Shown: in pieces, positions 62,633 through 64,000 of the stretch
Layout: every line of letters starts with the position of its first letter
Position numbering within the stretch: position 1 is the stretch's first letter
Source of the DNA: an uncultured Alphaproteobacteria bacterium
GTDB taxonomy: Bacteria; Pseudomonadota; Alphaproteobacteria; Rhodospirillales; Rhodospirillaceae
NCBI GenBank assembly: GCA_900079695.1
Contig: LT599022.1
Coordinates: 1 to 64,000 of the forward strand
DNA length: 64,000 nucleotides
Reading direction: 5' to 3'
Position numbers and translations under genes: made by a program
Notes under the pieces: model-generated
Database searches by the model: none
Seen by the model: the letters and a program-made list of their open reading frames with translations, nothing else
Told to the model about the DNA's origin: nothing

Positions 62633-63145
62633 ATGTCTGTACTTCGAAAAATCTACGGGAACCTGGAAGAATACCTCTGCGTATTCTTCGTCGCGCTGAT
62701 CGTCGTCAGCCTGAGCGTTCAGGTGATCGTACGGTTCACGCTCGGGGAGGCGGTGGCCTGGGCGGAAGAGATCAGCCGGTTCGCGCTGATCTGGACGGTC
62801 TACGTGGGCGCGTCGATGGCGGCGAAGCGGACCCTGCACGTGCGGGTGTCGGTGCAGTTCATGGCCTTTCCGCCGAAGGTGCGGCTGGCGTTTCGCGTAC
62901 TGGCCGACGGCATCTGGATGGCCTTCAACCTGATCGCGGCCTACGTCTGCACCCAGGTGGTCGCCGATTCCTTCAGCTATCCCGAAGTTTCGCCGACGCT
63001 GCGGTGGACCACCGCCTACGTCGAAATGATCATCCCGATCTCCTGCGTCGCGGTGACGTGGCGCACCCTCGAGTGCTACCTCGTTCACCTGCGCAACGGC
63101 ACCCTCTACCGGATGGTCGCCGTGGAAGAGGAGCTCGGCCTCTGA
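62633..63145 (+). CDS. dctQ: TRAP transporter small membrane subunit DctQ
   Basis: 170 residues with four membrane helices. Helix 1 is YLCVFFVALIVVSLSVQVIV, followed by the DctQ signature VAWAEEISRFALIWTVYVGA. Two more helices include LADGIWMAFNLIAAYVC. GGGAGGAACGG lies before the ATG. Its stop overlaps the dctM start (TGATG). It stabilises DctM in the inner membrane. Confidence 0.9.
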   Translation: MSVLRKIYGNLEEYLCVFFVALIVVSLSVQVIVRFTLGEAVAWAEEISRFALIWTVYVGASMAAKRTLHVRVSVQFMAFPPKVRLAFRVLADGIWMAFNLIAAYVCTQVVADSFSYPEVSPTLRWTTAYVEMIIPISCVAVTWRTLECYLVHLRNGTLYRMVAVEEELGL

Positions 63146-64000
63146 TGAGTATCCTCACGATCGCCCTCGTCGCCCTGTTCGTGCTGTTCCTGATCGGCGT
63201 GCCGATCTACGCGGCGCTGCTGATCTCCTCGATGCTGGCGCTGTTCTTCAGCGACACCCTGCCGCTCGCGGTGGTGCAGGGGTCTCTCTTCGACGGGCTG
63301 AACATCTTTCCCCTGCTGGCGATTCCCTGCTTCATCGTCGCCGGGAAACTGATGGAGCGCGGCAACATCACCCAGGACATCATCGACGTGGTGAAGATGC
63401 TGGTCGGCCGTCTGTACGGCGGTATCGGCATCACCACGATCCTGGGATGCACGTTCTTCGCCGCGATCTCCGGTTCGGGCACCAGCACCGTCGCCGCGGT
63501 GGGCGCGGTGATGATCCCGGCGATGATCCGCAACAACTACAGCAGGACCTACGCCGGGGCGGTGGCCGCGACCGGCGGCACCATCGGCATCCTGATTCCG
63601 CCGAGCAACCCGATGATCATCTATGCGATCATCTGCAACGTCTCGGTCACCGGCATGTTCACCGCCGGGTTCCTCCCCGGGTTCATCATGGCCTTCTGCC
63701 TGAGCGTGGTGGCGTGGCTGCTCGCCCGTCATCACGGTTTCCGGGCGGACGAGGGTGCGGAGCCCTTCAGTGCCGGCGCGTTTCTGAAGACCTGCCGGCG
63801 GGCGTTCTTTTCCCTCGCGACCGTGATCATCGTTCTCGGCTCGATCTACAGCGGCATGGCCACGCCGGTGGAGGCCTCGGTGGTTGCGGTGTTGTGGGCT
63901 CTCTTCGTGGGGGTCGTGGTCAACCGGGCGCTGTCGATCAAGGATATCTACGACTCCTTCCTCGAAGGCGCGATCGTGTGCGGCTCGATCATGATCATCG
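63145..64000 (+). CDS. dctM: TRAP transporter large membrane subunit DctM (partial, right edge)
   Basis: 285 codons are visible of about 430. Hydrophobic throughout, with the DctM landmarks IGVPIYAALLISSMLALFF, PLLAIPCFIVAGKLMERGN, FFAAISGSGTSTVAAVGAVM (conserved re-entrant loop), YAGAVAATGGTIGILIPPSN and ATPVEASVVAVLWAL. It is the sodium-coupled channel of the transporter begun by dctP and dctQ. The frame is still open at base 64000. Confidence 0.95.
   Translation, partial: MSILTIALVALFVLFLIGVPIYAALLISSMLALFFSDTLPLAVVQGSLFDGLNIFPLLAIPCFIVAGKLMERGNITQDIIDVVKMLVGRLYGGIGITTILGCTFFAAISGSGTSTVAAVGAVMIPAMIRNNYSRTYAGAVAATGGTIGILIPPSNPMIIYAIICNVSVTGMFTAGFLPGFIMAFCLSVVAWLLARHHGFRADEGAEPFSAGAFLKTCRRAFFSLATVIIVLGSIYSGMATPVEASVVAVLWALFVGVVVNRALSIKDIYDSFLEGAIVCGSIMII

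Overview
The window is very GC-rich DNA of an alphaproteobacterium, most likely a Rhodospirillales-type organism. This rests on gene content and codon use only: an NdvB-type cyclic glucan synthase, a FixJ-like output fused to a giant CheB/CheR sensor, iol genes with a TRAP transporter, and Fur-type rather than rhizobial iron-box-like sites. No rRNA, tRNA or CRISPR array was seen.

Layout. 1-1.4 kb is the control region of a probable Mu-like prophage: a ParB-domain protein and a Ner-like protein on the minus strand, diverging from an S24 repressor across two operator-like repeats. 1.6-2.3 kb is a decayed plasmid-mobilisation module (LPD7 relaxase tail, MbeD-like peptide, frameshifted Toprim protein). 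2.8-3.3 kb holds cspA and a small basic protein. 3.5-12 kb is one gene, ndvB. 12-22.3 kb is sensing and stress: a divergent Dps, a CheB-CheR-PAS-kinase-REC-REC-LuxR fusion, two small unknowns, a B12-binding radical SAM protein, and a GGDEF/EAL protein. 22.5-25.5 kb is a scar of broken mobile DNA (two IS3 pieces, an IS481 piece, a phage virion piece, a beheaded DUF2088 gene) around one intact flavodoxin-ferredoxin gene.

25.6-45.1 kb is the most unusual part. A SPASM radical SAM enzyme, a CcsA/ResB-like membrane pair, a metal-chelate ABC importer whose ATPase carries an extra domain, and ChlD and ChlI AAA+ subunits form a tightly overlapped unit that ends at a strong terminator. An ABC-2 exporter, a MacA/MacB pair and a CobN-type large chelatase subunit follow. 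A TonB-dependent receptor converges on cobN. No cobalamin or chlorophyll biosynthesis gene is present, so this looks like a dedicated tetrapyrrole or metal-chelate handling island, with insertion or removal of the metal both possible.

45.5-56.1 kb is a recognisable haem acquisition locus: hmuSTUV, a two-component system, the outer-membrane receptor hmuR, and the hutW/chuW-hutX/chuX-chuY set for anaerobic haem breakdown. The two loci are adjacent and share promoter-region motifs. Together they would carry a metalloporphyrin across the outer membrane (either receptor), across the inner membrane (either BtuCDF-like importer), and offer three ways to release the metal: HmuS, HutW/ChuW, or the CobN/ChlI/ChlD machine.

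56.4-64 kb is carbon metabolism: iolC (kinase fused to a DUF2090 domain), iolA, an L-idonate 5-dehydrogenase preceded by a coupled 50-residue ORF, and a TRAP transporter (dctP, dctQ, dctM, the last cut by the window edge).
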